Positions 1-9,237 of a stretch of 53,124 nucleotides of DNA are shown piece by piece. The stretch is from positions 1 to 53,124 of the IMG/VR virus record IMGVR_UViG_3300023091_000001, one strand, 5' to 3'. This stretch comes from a virus. Below the pieces are notes generated by a model. The model was given only the letters and a program-made list of their open reading frames with translations, was not told the DNA's origin and did no database searches. The translations under genes were made by a program, and so were the position numbers. Position 1 is the first letter of the stretch. Every line of letters begins with the position of its first letter.

Positions 1-144
1 TTGTAAAGGCCGTGGTTTTGCCTGTTCCACCATTAGCGACAGCTATTGTAGTACCGTTCCAGATACCAGTTGAAATAGTACCAACACTGGTAAGAGACGA
101 TGAAACTATGGTGGAGTTTAAAGTCGTACCTGACAGAGTTCCCG
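1..144. repeat. Terminal direct repeat, left copy (matches 52981-53124)
   Basis: The first 144 bases equal the last 144 bases except at position 18 (T here, G at 52998). The 126 bases from 19 to 144 are identical. The repeat lies inside a tail-fibre frame that stays open and in phase across the joint, because the 52,980-base offset is divisible by 3. This is the pattern expected of a circular or circularly permuted genome whose assembly was cut inside the fibre gene. An in-frame internal repeat of the fibre is the alternative. The mismatch changes Lys to Thr in a GGTG(K/T)T motif. Confidence 0.9.
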
Positions 145-2131
145 CAGGAGCCACAACCGCACTTGTGCCAGCTGCTGTGATTAATCCCTTAGCATTAACA
201 GTAAAGTTCGGTATAGCCGTGCTAGAACCGAAAGAGCCGGTGTTAGAGTTAACTGTAGTGAGAGTTGCTACTTGAGACTGGGACCCACTGGCTGGACCGG
301 CTGTCACGTCTCCGGTGAGCTGATTAATGGCGTTTACCGTTACAACACCTTGAGACCCATTAACACTCTGTACACCCACTGCTGGGGTAGTTAATTCCCA
401 CTGGGTGCCATTATACAGTACCAAGTCACCTACTTGAAAGTTGACCATTGAGGAGTTAGAAAGTCCGGGAATAGGTCCCGCGTAAGCTGTTGAGACCCAA
501 TACACATTACCTGCTGTCCCCGAACTATCAGATAAAGCCGGGGTGTTAGTGGAGGGATTCCAGACTCCTTGATATTCTAAAATGTTATTGGGAAGGTAGG
601 TTGCGGGGATTTTACTCGAGGCGTTTAATGGGCACACACCACTAGCTGCGCCAACTTCGGATTGTGTAACATAGGTTCCTGAAAGGTCTGGTACGTCTGT
701 GGTTGTTAAAGCTCTGAAAGTGGGCGTCGCTGCTGACCCGCTGCTTGGACCCGCAAAGACTGTATTGGCAATTTGAGTCTGGAAGGAGCCGGTTAAGGTA
801 CCATTGGTCGTAACCGGGCTGTTTGTCACTGAGAATACAGATGCAGGTAGGCTTAATCCAACAGATGTGACAAACGTGCCGGGAGCGGAGGTAATGGCTG
901 TCCAAGAGCTTCCGCGATACGCGTATAAGACGTTATCCGTCGCATCGTAGGTGAAAGGCAACGACCCAGTGTATATTGCTGATGGTGTTCCAGACGGAAC
1001 TCCGTTCATACTTTTAAGGTATAAAAATCCAGATATCGCTCCTGTGGGTAGTAGTATATCTTGGGCAGATCCTACAGGGCCAAGAATCGTATTCGCATAG
1101 CCGTCTACTGTAATAGCTGCATATTGCGAACCGTAGTTTATCCCGTTCACTCCGTTGGAATATATAATTACTTGACCGGAATTCGTTGGACCAGGGCTAT
1201 TCTGGCTACGACCAGGCGTAATTTGAACTAGACCCCCATTCCCACCCCCAGCGCTTAGATTGCGACCGGCCTGTATGGCGATTGTTCCCGCCTGACCCGA
1301 GCCATAGTTAACTGCACCAGTGATTGAGATCTGAGGAGCTAGGGTTGATATATTTGAATAACCCGGTGTCACAGTTACTGACCCAGCAGCTACCCCACTT
1401 GCGGGAATCCCTAAGAATGCGTTTGGGTAGGTGGTAAAATATAAGGATCGTCCAGAGAGTGCGGATAAATTCTCCGATGAAGACACATAATCAGTAGACG
1501 ATGTCAAGAACCCAAGAGTCATACCAGCTACAGTCAGTGTACCAGTATGGGTTCCTCCGCCCGCGCTAGTATTAGTGCCAATTGTTCCGCTTGTGTTAAC
1601 GCTCAACGTGTTAATGTCTGATAAATTTTGGTTGCCCCAATCAACGGCGGCGGAGGGAGAGTTAGTACCGTCAAGCCTCAAATAAACACCATTCAAAGCG
1701 GATGGTAGGGAATAATAGCCTAACACTGAAGAGCTGTTAGTTCCGTAATAGCTTGTTGCACCCGGTGTTGCAGTATCGTTAACTAAGCTAACATTCCCAG
1801 AGATATTCACCAAACTATCAATAAATGAAAGTGTGTTACTAGAACTTATCTGAATTGTGCTGGCCGTGGGAGTAGTAATTGAAATTCCTGTCCCTGCAGT
1901 TAGTGTTAATGCACCAGTTTCACCATTGAGACTGGACACTCCAGTAGGAGGACTCAATAGCACGTTCCATGTACTGGTAGCCGCGTCCCATACATAAATC
2001 ATATCAGTTGCTGTAACAACTCTGACATCACCATCAGAATTATTGGTAGTGGGGAGTTGGGCTAGTGTGTCTACGGGAGCCTTCCAGGTATAGAAGCCGT
2101 AAGCAGGCAGATCCCGATACTGGGTACTCAT
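1..2131 (-). CDS. Tail fibre protein, N-terminal part (continues at right end of window)
   Basis: A minus-strand frame starts with ATG at 2131 and is open for 710 codons to the window edge. It continues in phase at 52980-52136; if the window is circular the whole protein is 991 residues. The N-terminus (MSTQYRDLPAYGFYTW) is followed by Ser/Thr/Gly-rich beta-structured sequence with fibre-type phrases such as GVSSLNGETGALTL, LRLDGTNSP and VANGGTGKTT. This is typical of phage fibres that bind the host surface. The start overlaps the stop of the preceding small membrane-protein gene (TAATG), so translation is probably coupled. The shaft phrases are generic, so the exact fibre type is not known. 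Confidence 0.85.
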   Translation of the reverse strand, partial: MSTQYRDLPAYGFYTWKAPVDTLAQLPTTNNSDGDVRVVTATDMIYVWDAATSTWNVLLSPPTGVSSLNGETGALTLTAGTGISITTPTASTIQISSSNTLSFIDSLVNISGNVSLVNDTATPGATSYYGTNSSSVLGYYSLPSALNGVYLRLDGTNSPSAAVDWGNQNLSDINTLSVNTSGTIGTNTSAGGGTHTGTLTVAGMTLGFLTSSTDYVSSSENLSALSGRSLYFTTYPNAFLGIPASGVAAGSVTVTPGYSNISTLAPQISITGAVNYGSGQAGTIAIQAGRNLSAGGGNGGLVQITPGRSQNSPGPTNSGQVIIYSNGVNGINYGSQYAAITVDGYANTILGPVGSAQDILLPTGAISGFLYLKSMNGVPSGTPSAIYTGSLPFTYDATDNVLYAYRGSSWTAITSAPGTFVTSVGLSLPASVFSVTNSPVTTNGTLTGSFQTQIANTVFAGPSSGSAATPTFRALTTTDVPDLSGTYVTQSEVGAASGVCPLNASSKIPATYLPNNILEYQGVWNPSTNTPALSDSSGTAGNVYWVSTAYAGPIPGLSNSSMVNFQVGDLVLYNGTQWELTTPAVGVQSVNGSQGVVTVNAINQLTGDVTAGPASGSQSQVATLTTVNSNTGSFGSSTAIPNFTVNAKGLITAAGTSAVVAPAGTLSGTTLNSTIVSSSLTSVGTISTGIWNGTTIAVANGGTGKTTAFT

Positions 2132-2394
2132 TAAAATAGCCTCCAAATAACAATTGATACGAGAGCTGCCGATTCAATGATTAGCCCCGCTATAAGACCT
2201 TTAAATCGTAGTGTAGGCACTGCAACAGTGTGGCTTAAGCGCACCTCCTGAACATCCATTTGGCTGGCGATGTATTTAAGCTTTTTGTCGTGGGATTGGA
2301 ATTCGGCTGGTACTACAAAGCCCACCTTTTCTCCGCTATGACGGCAAATTTCCACATTGTGGGTCGCATTGGATATCTTAGACACGTACCACAT
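2131..2394 (-). CDS. Small protein with C-terminal membrane segment in the fibre operon
   Basis: An 87-residue protein. Its N-terminal two thirds are soluble and its last roughly 22 residues (GLIAGLIIESAALVSIVIW) form one hydrophobic segment. The ATG directly follows the stop of the upstream gene, and its own stop overlaps the ATG of the long fibre gene, so it lies in a tightly coupled tail operon. I do not recognise the family. It could be a fibre-associated or lysis-related (holin-like) membrane protein; the stronger holin candidate is at 50629-50862. Confidence 0.7.
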   Translation of the reverse strand: MWYVSKISNATHNVEICRHSGEKVGFVVPAEFQSHDKKLKYIASQMDVQEVRLSHTVAVPTLRFKGLIAGLIIESAALVSIVIWRLF

Positions 2395-2769
2395 TTAAAA
2401 CCCCTTGGTGTTAATCCTAGCGCTTACGGTAGCAGTACTAGCGCCGCTGGACAAGTCCGTGTAACCGATTCGAACCCAATTAAACATGGTTTGCTGGTGG
2501 TTCCATGTGCAAGTACCAGCTTCCGTTACACTGAACGGGGAATCAACCACAGTATCCCAATTCGTGGGCAGGGTCGGGCTATCGGGAGCTAATGTGGCTA
2601 GGGGAGTGTTGGAGTCTGTGGAAGCCTGAAGGAAGATTGTGCCGGTCGGAGTGCCAGTAATTTGAGCCTGGATGCTGAAGCCTAGGACTTGATTAAGTTG
2701 TATGGGCTGACTGAAAAAGCTGATATTCATGGGCTGGGCGCTCACGAATTGCATATTATTTACACGCAT
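2395..2769 (-). CDS. Small beta-rich tail-associated protein, paralogue of 4261-4593
   Basis: A 124-residue protein. It shares with the gene at 4261-4593 the central phrase QAxxTGTPxGTxxxxxSxD, preceded by a short hydrophobic polar-alternating stretch (PIQLNQVLGFSI here, SLITAITELDNISM there). Both sit next to fibre genes and look like small beta-sandwich virion proteins. The two copies flank the YadA-like repeat fibre at 2779-4257, which suggests local duplication. The function (collar, fibre cap or decoration) is unknown. Confidence 0.75.
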   Translation of the reverse strand: MRVNNMQFVSAQPMNISFFSQPIQLNQVLGFSIQAQITGTPTGTIFLQASTDSNTPLATLAPDSPTLPTNWDTVVDSPFSVTEAGTCTWNHQQTMFNWVRIGYTDLSSGASTATVSARINTKGF

Positions 2770-2778
2770 GAAAACCTC

Positions 2779-4257
2779 TTACCAGTAGGGGATTACGTGA
2801 GTTCCGCCATTAATTGTGCACTGGATATACCCCGTAGGATTTCCACTGTAACCCGCAGGCAGATTTGTTATAGTGCCAACACCCGATGCAGCAGCGGCGG
2901 TTGCAGTATTGATTGCATGTTGGGGAGTAGCGCTCGCAGACCCTAGTGTTACAACACCGTTTATTGTTAACTGCTGCCCAGATACTGTGCCAGGACCAGT
3001 GGCTAGAGTTCCCCACATTAAAGAGTAGGCTCTATCACCAGCTATACCAGACTGCACTACGTTATTAACATAAAATTGATTAGATCCTGTTTCGTTATAT
3101 CCAGCGGTATAACCTAAAGCTATGTTACCCGTTCCTACATTATTTAAGTATAATGCCCCATGTCCTATAGCTGTGTTGCCTGTACCGGTCGTATTAGCAT
3201 TCAAAGAGTAATTGCCAAAAGCAACATTTAAAACTCCTGTAGTGTTATTGGTTAAAGATACATAACCTACTGCAACGTTATAATTCCCATGGGTATTGGC
3301 AGCAAGAGCATTATCACCAAATGCCTGATTCCAACTGCCATCAATGTTATTCAACAATACATTGGTCCCAACTGCTGTGTTGTGAGAACCGGTAGTGAGA
3401 TTAGTTAGAGCTGCTGTACCAATGGCTATATTGGGACCTCCAGTAGTGGCTGTGTTTAACGCATTATTTCCAATAGCGATACTTGACGAACTCGTCGTAC
3501 TTGACTGTAAAGCACCTTGTCCTATAGCGACGTTACTACCGCCAGTTGTGTTGAAGTGAAGCGCCCAAGTACCTATTGCAATGTTGCTGGTTCCTGTGGT
3601 GTTGCTTAAAAGTGATTGATATCCAATCGCCTGGTTATCTGTACCCGTCGTTGTGGAGTATAGTGCTTGATAGTTTAATGCAGTATTAGCACCACCAGTT
3701 GTGTTTGAGTATAAGGTCTCATATCCAATAGCAACGTTAGGACTTGGAGCATTGGTATTGTAAAGTGCACCGTAACCTATAGCTGTATGACCTGGCCCAG
3801 TGGTATTTAAACCTAAAGCTAGAAAACCGATACCGATATTCGCATAGCCCGTTGTATTAGAAAGTAACGCCGAGCCTATCGCAACGTTGCTGTTACCGGT
3901 TGTATTGTTCCATAACGCTTCAAAACCTAAAGCAGTATTCTGAATACCAGTCGTATTGGCCTGCATCGCTTTAAAACCAACCGCAACGTTATAAGTACCA
4001 ATTGTATTGTATCTTAAAGCATTCGAACCTATGCCGACATTCTCAAAACCCGTACCATTCTGAAATAATGCACCAACACCGATACCAACATTATCACTAC
4101 CAGTAGATGTGAGAGCACCCGCCCCAGAGCCTATAAAGATATTGCTAGCTCCTGTGGTCACAGCGCTTAGTGAAGAACTGCCAATCGCAATATTATTAGT
4201 ACCGGGCGTATTTACCGGTATACCAGAGCCACTGGATGGATATCTAAGATAACCCAT
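2779..4257 (-). CDS. Fibre with YadA-like head repeats
   Basis: A 492-residue protein. From about residue 15 to 400 it consists of some fifteen imperfect repeats of about 24 residues of the type N(I/V/T)AIGxxALxxNTTG. This is the signature of the left-handed beta-roll head domain of trimeric autotransporter adhesins, which also occurs in phage fibres. The last roughly 90 residues are a non-repetitive C-terminal domain ending in CTINGGTHVIPYW. It starts MGYLRYPSSGSGIPV. It lies between two paralogous small proteins in the minus-strand tail operon and most likely forms a trimeric host-binding fibre. The repeats are visible directly; the trimeric fold is inferred from the family. Confidence 0.85.
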   Translation of the reverse strand: MGYLRYPSSGSGIPVNTPGTNNIAIGSSSLSAVTTGASNIFIGSGAGALTSTGSDNVGIGVGALFQNGTGFENVGIGSNALRYNTIGTYNVAVGFKAMQANTTGIQNTALGFEALWNNTTGNSNVAIGSALLSNTTGYANIGIGFLALGLNTTGPGHTAIGYGALYNTNAPSPNVAIGYETLYSNTTGGANTALNYQALYSTTTGTDNQAIGYQSLLSNTTGTSNIAIGTWALHFNTTGGSNVAIGQGALQSSTTSSSSIAIGNNALNTATTGGPNIAIGTAALTNLTTGSHNTAVGTNVLLNNIDGSWNQAFGDNALAANTHGNYNVAVGYVSLTNNTTGVLNVAFGNYSLNANTTGTGNTAIGHGALYLNNVGTGNIALGYTAGYNETGSNQFYVNNVVQSGIAGDRAYSLMWGTLATGPGTVSGQQLTINGVVTLGSASATPQHAINTATAAAASGVGTITNLPAGYSGNPTGYIQCTINGGTHVIPYW

Positions 4258-4260
4258 AAC

Positions 4261-4593
4261 TTACACCATCTTTCCACTGACCAGTACAGTTAGAGAACCT
4301 ACTGAACCTGTACTAGGAACAAAGTGAGATCGAATATACGGAAAGGATAGGAGATTCATGTCAAAAAGCTCAGACCCAGCTACGGAAATTGGAAGCGTGA
4401 TTATCGCATTCCACGTAGTTTCGTCCAGACTCCCCTCAATTGTTAGGGTTCCTGCTGGAGTGCCTGTAAAATTGGCTTGCATTGATATATTATCAAGCTC
4501 GGTTATAGCTGTAATTAACGAGATTTGTTCAACGGCCATGCTAGCAGCTGAAAGTGTAGGGTATGGAGGAAGAAAATTCTTGCGTCCGCTCAT
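4261..4593 (-). CDS. Small beta-rich tail-associated protein, paralogue of 2395-2769
   Basis: A 110-residue protein containing MQANFTGTPAGTLTIEGS, matching the core of the 124-residue protein at 2395-2769. The stop lies 3 bases before the ATG of the repeat fibre, so it is in the same transcript. No signal peptide or membrane segment is seen. Probably a small virion protein; function unknown. Confidence 0.75.
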   Translation of the reverse strand: MSGRKNFLPPYPTLSAASMAVEQISLITAITELDNISMQANFTGTPAGTLTIEGSLDETTWNAIITLPISVAGSELFDMNLLSFPYIRSHFVPSTGSVGSLTVLVSGKMV

Positions 4594-4663
4594 GGAGGCT
4601 CCTTATGGGCAAAAGGCTTGTAGACCTAAGCCTGAGCAGTTGTTGCTCTGTAAAAGGCCAAGA

Positions 4664-7456
4664 CTAACGGCGCTGTAGCTCGCGAGTCATGCTGGCCTGG
4701 CTAGGTGTCATGTCTAACATGTTGGTTTTACCAAGCTTTTTAGGAGTGCCTCTGCTAGGAGTATTAGCCTGCTGTAATTGCTGCGATGAGGAACGAGCAA
4801 ACACTGCCTGAGCCACGTTTATGGACGATGGGGATAAGGTAGAATCTAGGGGTTGCCCTAGTATTTGTGAGATTCCAGATCGCACACGGTACGGAATTTC
4901 TTCCTCTTTAGCCGTTCGTTTAGTGACTTGGTCCATAAGTTCACGTCCCATACGCGGAAGAGCGCTGGGATAGATGGCATTTACTGTATTTAAGTCCTGC
5001 TGTTGAAGTGTGCCCTGCTTTAAATGCTCTATAACTCGTGCTGGGTTATTGGCTATGTCCAACTGACGGTTGAATTGCTCTTGTGCAGCCTTACTAACTT
5101 CTCCACGGTCTAGTGGCCCGGATTTAACAACTTGCGGACGTATTGAGTTCAGATAGGTCGCAGCAGCTGTTAACGTTTTCGACAGTGACTGTTGAGAATC
5201 TGGGAGATAGTGAGCTAAAGTGGTATCCGAGTTATCCATAAGTTGCTGCGGATTTAGCTGCAAATCCTGAATCCGCTTATCTAACTTACCCCGCTCATTA
5301 TCAGACAGCTCTGGTATAACAGCCTTAGACCCCTTGTCGAAAACATTCTTTACGCTTTTGACCAACGCCCCATCGCCTTTAGAAGCTTGCTCAGCAAACA
5401 TAACCATTTTACGGAATGCTGCCGAATCCACAGCTGCGGGAGTGCCAAAAAACTTCAATAATCCGATTCTAACAGCATCGGGAACCTTAGTGCTTAGAAG
5501 ACGCATCGTCTCCCCTAAGGCGTACCCGGTGACCGGATTTTTACCCAACAACCATCCAAGGGCACCGGTGAGCTGAGCTGGCATGTGGCTTAGAACAGCC
5601 ATTAGCCCCTTACCGGCTTTAAAAGGGCTACCTTTGTAGTTTAATACCCCAGAAGCCTGACCAGCCCACCCCAGCTCTTGCTGTTGAGCGGGAGTTAATA
5701 TAAAGTTACGAACTTCCGGAGTTAAGGCAGCCATCTTTTTGGAGATTGTCCCGCTACTCACCACCTCACCCGGCTTCAACAATCTTGCTGGCGTGGAGGG
5801 TTTTAGAAGGAGATTGGTTATCATGCGCTCTTTAACAGCTTCGGCAGTTTGTGGAAACTCTCTCTGCAATAATTGTGTGAAATTAGCTCGATCGGTGGGG
5901 GCCATTCGTTGAGCAAACAATTCGGGTTGGTCCTCTGCCATTCGTGACACATTATCCAGAATAGTTTTAGGGCTATCCCCAGATACTTTGAGCTGCTGCT
6001 TAAGCATGCCCAGAGTGTCCATCAAGTTACCGTGCTCACCTTTAGCAGCATACCATGAATCCACTGCAGCTTGCCCTTCAGGAGAGTTCTGAAAGTGCTG
6101 TTCTACCCCCGTCTCGTAAGACTCATTATAGATTCGCGACATTTTGCTTTTCGCTGCCATTACGTCTTCAGGAGTTTTCCAATCCCAGGAAGCCAGATTC
6201 GATTTAGACTTCATCACATCGTCTAGGGTTTTTATATTATCTACATCCCGAATTGCTTGTTTGACTAACTTAGCTGCTGGAGTAGATGGGTTGATGGCGT
6301 AATCCTGGTCATACATCGTCTGCAATTTATCTTTAAGGAACACGTCTGGCTGGCTAACTTTTCCAGTCTCAGGGTCTTTCCACGGAGTCTCCGGTTTAAA
6401 CGGAGCATTTCCAATCTGCTCTTTAACTTGTTCATAAGCAGCGTCTCGTGCATCAATTTTATCTTGCATTTCTGACACTAAGGTGTCACCAATTTTCCCA
6501 CCGGCCTGTGCATTAGATGCTTCAGAAATATCTGCTACGTCCGCATCTGTTTTTCCCACCTGTTTTAAGGCATAACGAGAAATCTGCCCATTAGCATCCT
6601 CAGCAGCCTTAACCACTTTTGGCGCTTCCTTGTCCATCATTTGCTTGTATAGTCCTGACTCCAATGAGCCATCTGGGGCTAAACCGGATTGCGCTATTGG
6701 GTTCAATTCAGGACGTCCTATTGAAGCGGCTCCGCCTTCTGCGGCTGGAGCGGTTAAGCCTTCAAAGTCGGGATGATTGTATTTACGAGCAAGAGCTTCC
6801 AAAACGGAATTCGTAGACTCTGAGGCGGGGCTAGCTGTCCACAGGGCTTCAGTCCCTTGACCTAGATGACCAACCGCTGCTCCAAATAATCCGCTCAACC
6901 CAATATGCTGCGCGGCGCTAGAAACTGTTTGGTCAGGGTCGTTTGCAAACGCTTTGCTGACCTCGTCTGTAGCGCCAAGCAGCGCATTCTGAGCTGCCGC
7001 ACTAGCGGCTGCAGAACCAATCCCAACCTTACCTAGTCCGAGAGCTTCGGCGGCGGCCTCTCCTGCAATTCCTGCGCCTTCCAAAGCGCCAGCAATAGGC
7101 GCTCCCACATAACCGGATCCTAAAAGAGCTGCGGTGTCAGTGGTCATTTTTATAATGGGATTTAATTCTTCGGCTCGTTTTCTAATATCTTCGGCGGGTA
7201 CTCCGATTAGCCGTTCGAAACCGGTAGATAATCCGCCCGTAAGGGTGCTAGCAGCCGATTCAGCGGCTCCTTGCGCTTGCTGCAATGGGGTTCCATATTG
7301 GGCCGTTTGCTCCTCTTTCTGCAAACTCTGCAGTCCCATATCCAGCGGATCAGCTTGAGGCGTTGATGCAGCATCAGGTGTGGATTCAGGTTGAGGGGTG
7401 CCTTGTAAATTAAGAGGGTCAGAATTCTCTAGCAAAGCTTGGTCTAAAGCGTCCAT
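4664..7456 (-). CDS. Large internal virion / DNA-ejection protein
   Basis: A 930-residue protein, mostly helical and Gln/Ala/Ser-rich. It has an acidic, disordered N-terminus, a Gly/Ala-rich amphipathic or hydrophobic stretch at about residues 105-210 (AALLGSGYVGAPIAGALEGA and neighbours), and a long charged helical remainder. Its place at the end of a series of large proteins (593, 430 and 930 residues) downstream of the nozzle gene is where podoviruses encode ejection proteins that enter the cell envelope with the DNA. No lytic transglycosylase motif was recognised. The assignment rests on size, composition and position, not on a recognised family. Confidence 0.65.
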   Translation of the reverse strand: MDALDQALLENSDPLNLQGTPQPESTPDAASTPQADPLDMGLQSLQKEEQTAQYGTPLQQAQGAAESAASTLTGGLSTGFERLIGVPAEDIRKRAEELNPIIKMTTDTAALLGSGYVGAPIAGALEGAGIAGEAAAEALGLGKVGIGSAAASAAAQNALLGATDEVSKAFANDPDQTVSSAAQHIGLSGLFGAAVGHLGQGTEALWTASPASESTNSVLEALARKYNHPDFEGLTAPAAEGGAASIGRPELNPIAQSGLAPDGSLESGLYKQMMDKEAPKVVKAAEDANGQISRYALKQVGKTDADVADISEASNAQAGGKIGDTLVSEMQDKIDARDAAYEQVKEQIGNAPFKPETPWKDPETGKVSQPDVFLKDKLQTMYDQDYAINPSTPAAKLVKQAIRDVDNIKTLDDVMKSKSNLASWDWKTPEDVMAAKSKMSRIYNESYETGVEQHFQNSPEGQAAVDSWYAAKGEHGNLMDTLGMLKQQLKVSGDSPKTILDNVSRMAEDQPELFAQRMAPTDRANFTQLLQREFPQTAEAVKERMITNLLLKPSTPARLLKPGEVVSSGTISKKMAALTPEVRNFILTPAQQQELGWAGQASGVLNYKGSPFKAGKGLMAVLSHMPAQLTGALGWLLGKNPVTGYALGETMRLLSTKVPDAVRIGLLKFFGTPAAVDSAAFRKMVMFAEQASKGDGALVKSVKNVFDKGSKAVIPELSDNERGKLDKRIQDLQLNPQQLMDNSDTTLAHYLPDSQQSLSKTLTAAATYLNSIRPQVVKSGPLDRGEVSKAAQEQFNRQLDIANNPARVIEHLKQGTLQQQDLNTVNAIYPSALPRMGRELMDQVTKRTAKEEEIPYRVRSGISQILGQPLDSTLSPSSINVAQAVFARSSSQQLQQANTPSRGTPKKLGKTNMLDMTPSQASMTRELQRR

Positions 7457-9237
7457 TATTGAATTCCATATTTTCTCTTTAACATCTGTACAAACTGAGC
7501 TGCTCTGGGGTCGTTTGGATTAGCTTGGGCTTGTTTAAGAGCAGCTTGCTCTACTGGAGTAAGCTGAGGTTGTCCGGAAGATTGAGTGCTGGGAGAGGAC
7601 ATTCCTACGGCCTGAGCAGGCGCAGACATCTGCCCCGCCGTCCCCTTTGGTCGAATATCAATACCCAGCCCATTAAGCACCGAGCTTTTTCCTAAATCGT
7701 CGAACATATTCGTGAGGCCTTTTTGTGATTCGGCTAGAGTGGCTTTAGCTTTTCCCACATTAGGCATCAACGCATTCACTTGTTGCTGAGCTTCCTGCAT
7801 GTTAAATCGACCTTCAGCCAACTTGGCTAGCTGTCCTGCATAGGGTTGAATGGCTGCGGCTCGGTATTGAGGGCTTAATCCTCGTCCAGCAAAAGCGCGT
7901 TGAGACAGATCATTAAAAGACCCTTGCATTTGTTCTCTAAGAGCCTCTACCTTACCGACCCTAGACAACTCATCATTGACAGTCTTTACCTGGTCTCCCG
8001 GTATAAACCCCAATGCTGCATAGTTCCTAACAGCCATTGAGGCATTCTTAAAGCGTTGATCGGCAGATAACGGTTGTGCGGGCTGTGGTTGACCGGATTG
8101 TGTGCCAGTTTGAGCTGTCGGACCGAAGGTGCCCGTAGACTCATTATAACTTGGTAGATTACCCGTTACACTAGACTCTAGCAACTTAGCTTTCTGAACT
8201 TCAGGAGCCAAACGAATCGCCCAGTCAGCTTGAGCTTGCTGAGCTTTCGCTCCCGCCACTGTTCCAGCATATTTGGCAGCATCTTGCTGGAGCATCATAT
8301 TAACGTGGTCCATCTGAAATACTTTGGCCATTTGTGCAGCGGCTATTTGGTCTCCGTATTGTTGATTTAGGTGCGAGATTAAATTAGTCCGATTTGAAGC
8401 TTCGGCTTTCTGAGCGTCCAGATCTCGATCGATGCTGTGCTGAATCTGATCCATGACTATATTACTTTTTCCACCACCCGCTATTCCACCCAATAAAATT
8501 CCTAGGCCAGTTTTAATTTGATTGGGAGTGCTGCCGGTAAAGATGTCTTTAGGGGTAATATGCTGAGCAGCTGCATCGGCAATCATCTGAGAACGCTGCT
8601 GGTCCACCGTCGTGGTCCTAGTCAAGAATTGGTCTAAGTTATTAGCCTGTTCTTGAATCCCTTGATTTAAACTTTGAACATTTGCTTGTCCAATCGCTCC
8701 CTGGGCCGCAGCTTCACCCGCCAAGCCCTTACCAGCCAAATTGCCCGCTTGATTAATAGTGGCTCCCTGAGACTGAATACCGTAGGTGTCTCCGGGAACG
8801 CTTGGAAGAAAGTTTTGCTGACCAGATGGTATGGGGTTAGCCATTGTAGACTGGGCCGGTGCAGGCTGAGCGGCTTGAACGGTTTGGGGTTGCACTTGTG
8901 CTTGAGGCTGGGCAGGACCGGGGGTTATGTAAATATTGGTATTGTGGCTAGAAGAAGCCTGGGAGGCGTCTGGAGTGATTGGCTGCGTGGCATCCCCACT
9001 ATCTTGCGCTGACACTTGTTGGTCTTGTGGTTCCGCCCCTTCCCCTGAGTATCCTATTACGCGTCCACCCTTAGCCATTTTCTGCATTGGGATCGCGGCC
9101 AGCTGTTCGCGAAGTTTGGGCGTCAAAGACGATTTAGCAATTTTAAACTGATGCCCTTTTGGGTGGGCTAAAGTAGCGCTTTTGTCGTCTTCGGCTACTT
9201 TTTTAAATTCATGCCAGGGCATCTGGAAAGGTTTCAT
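7456..9237 (-). CDS. Probable internal virion protein with KMAKGG motif
   Basis: A 593-residue protein. The N-terminal 55 residues form a small basic domain (HEFKKVAEDDKSATLAHPKG) ending in QKMAKGGRVIGYSGEG. It is followed by about 100 residues of Pro/Gln-rich linker and then a helical, Gln/Ala-rich body. The stop overlaps the start of the 930-residue gene and the start abuts the 430-residue gene, so the three are translated as a set. Position and composition suggest an ejection protein. The AKGG motif recurs elsewhere in this genome. Confidence 0.65.
   Translation of the reverse strand: MKPFQMPWHEFKKVAEDDKSATLAHPKGHQFKIAKSSLTPKLREQLAAIPMQKMAKGGRVIGYSGEGAEPQDQQVSAQDSGDATQPITPDASQASSSHNTNIYITPGPAQPQAQVQPQTVQAAQPAPAQSTMANPIPSGQQNFLPSVPGDTYGIQSQGATINQAGNLAGKGLAGEAAAQGAIGQANVQSLNQGIQEQANNLDQFLTRTTTVDQQRSQMIADAAAQHITPKDIFTGSTPNQIKTGLGILLGGIAGGGKSNIVMDQIQHSIDRDLDAQKAEASNRTNLISHLNQQYGDQIAAAQMAKVFQMDHVNMMLQQDAAKYAGTVAGAKAQQAQADWAIRLAPEVQKAKLLESSVTGNLPSYNESTGTFGPTAQTGTQSGQPQPAQPLSADQRFKNASMAVRNYAALGFIPGDQVKTVNDELSRVGKVEALREQMQGSFNDLSQRAFAGRGLSPQYRAAAIQPYAGQLAKLAEGRFNMQEAQQQVNALMPNVGKAKATLAESQKGLTNMFDDLGKSSVLNGLGIDIRPKGTAGQMSAPAQAVGMSSPSTQSSGQPQLTPVEQAALKQAQANPNDPRAAQFVQMLKRKYGIQ

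Noticed and set aside
12-275. Plus-strand ORFs over the fibre genes (for example 12-275 and 2260-2592)
   Set aside because: They are antisense shadows of the continuous minus-strand fibre frames.
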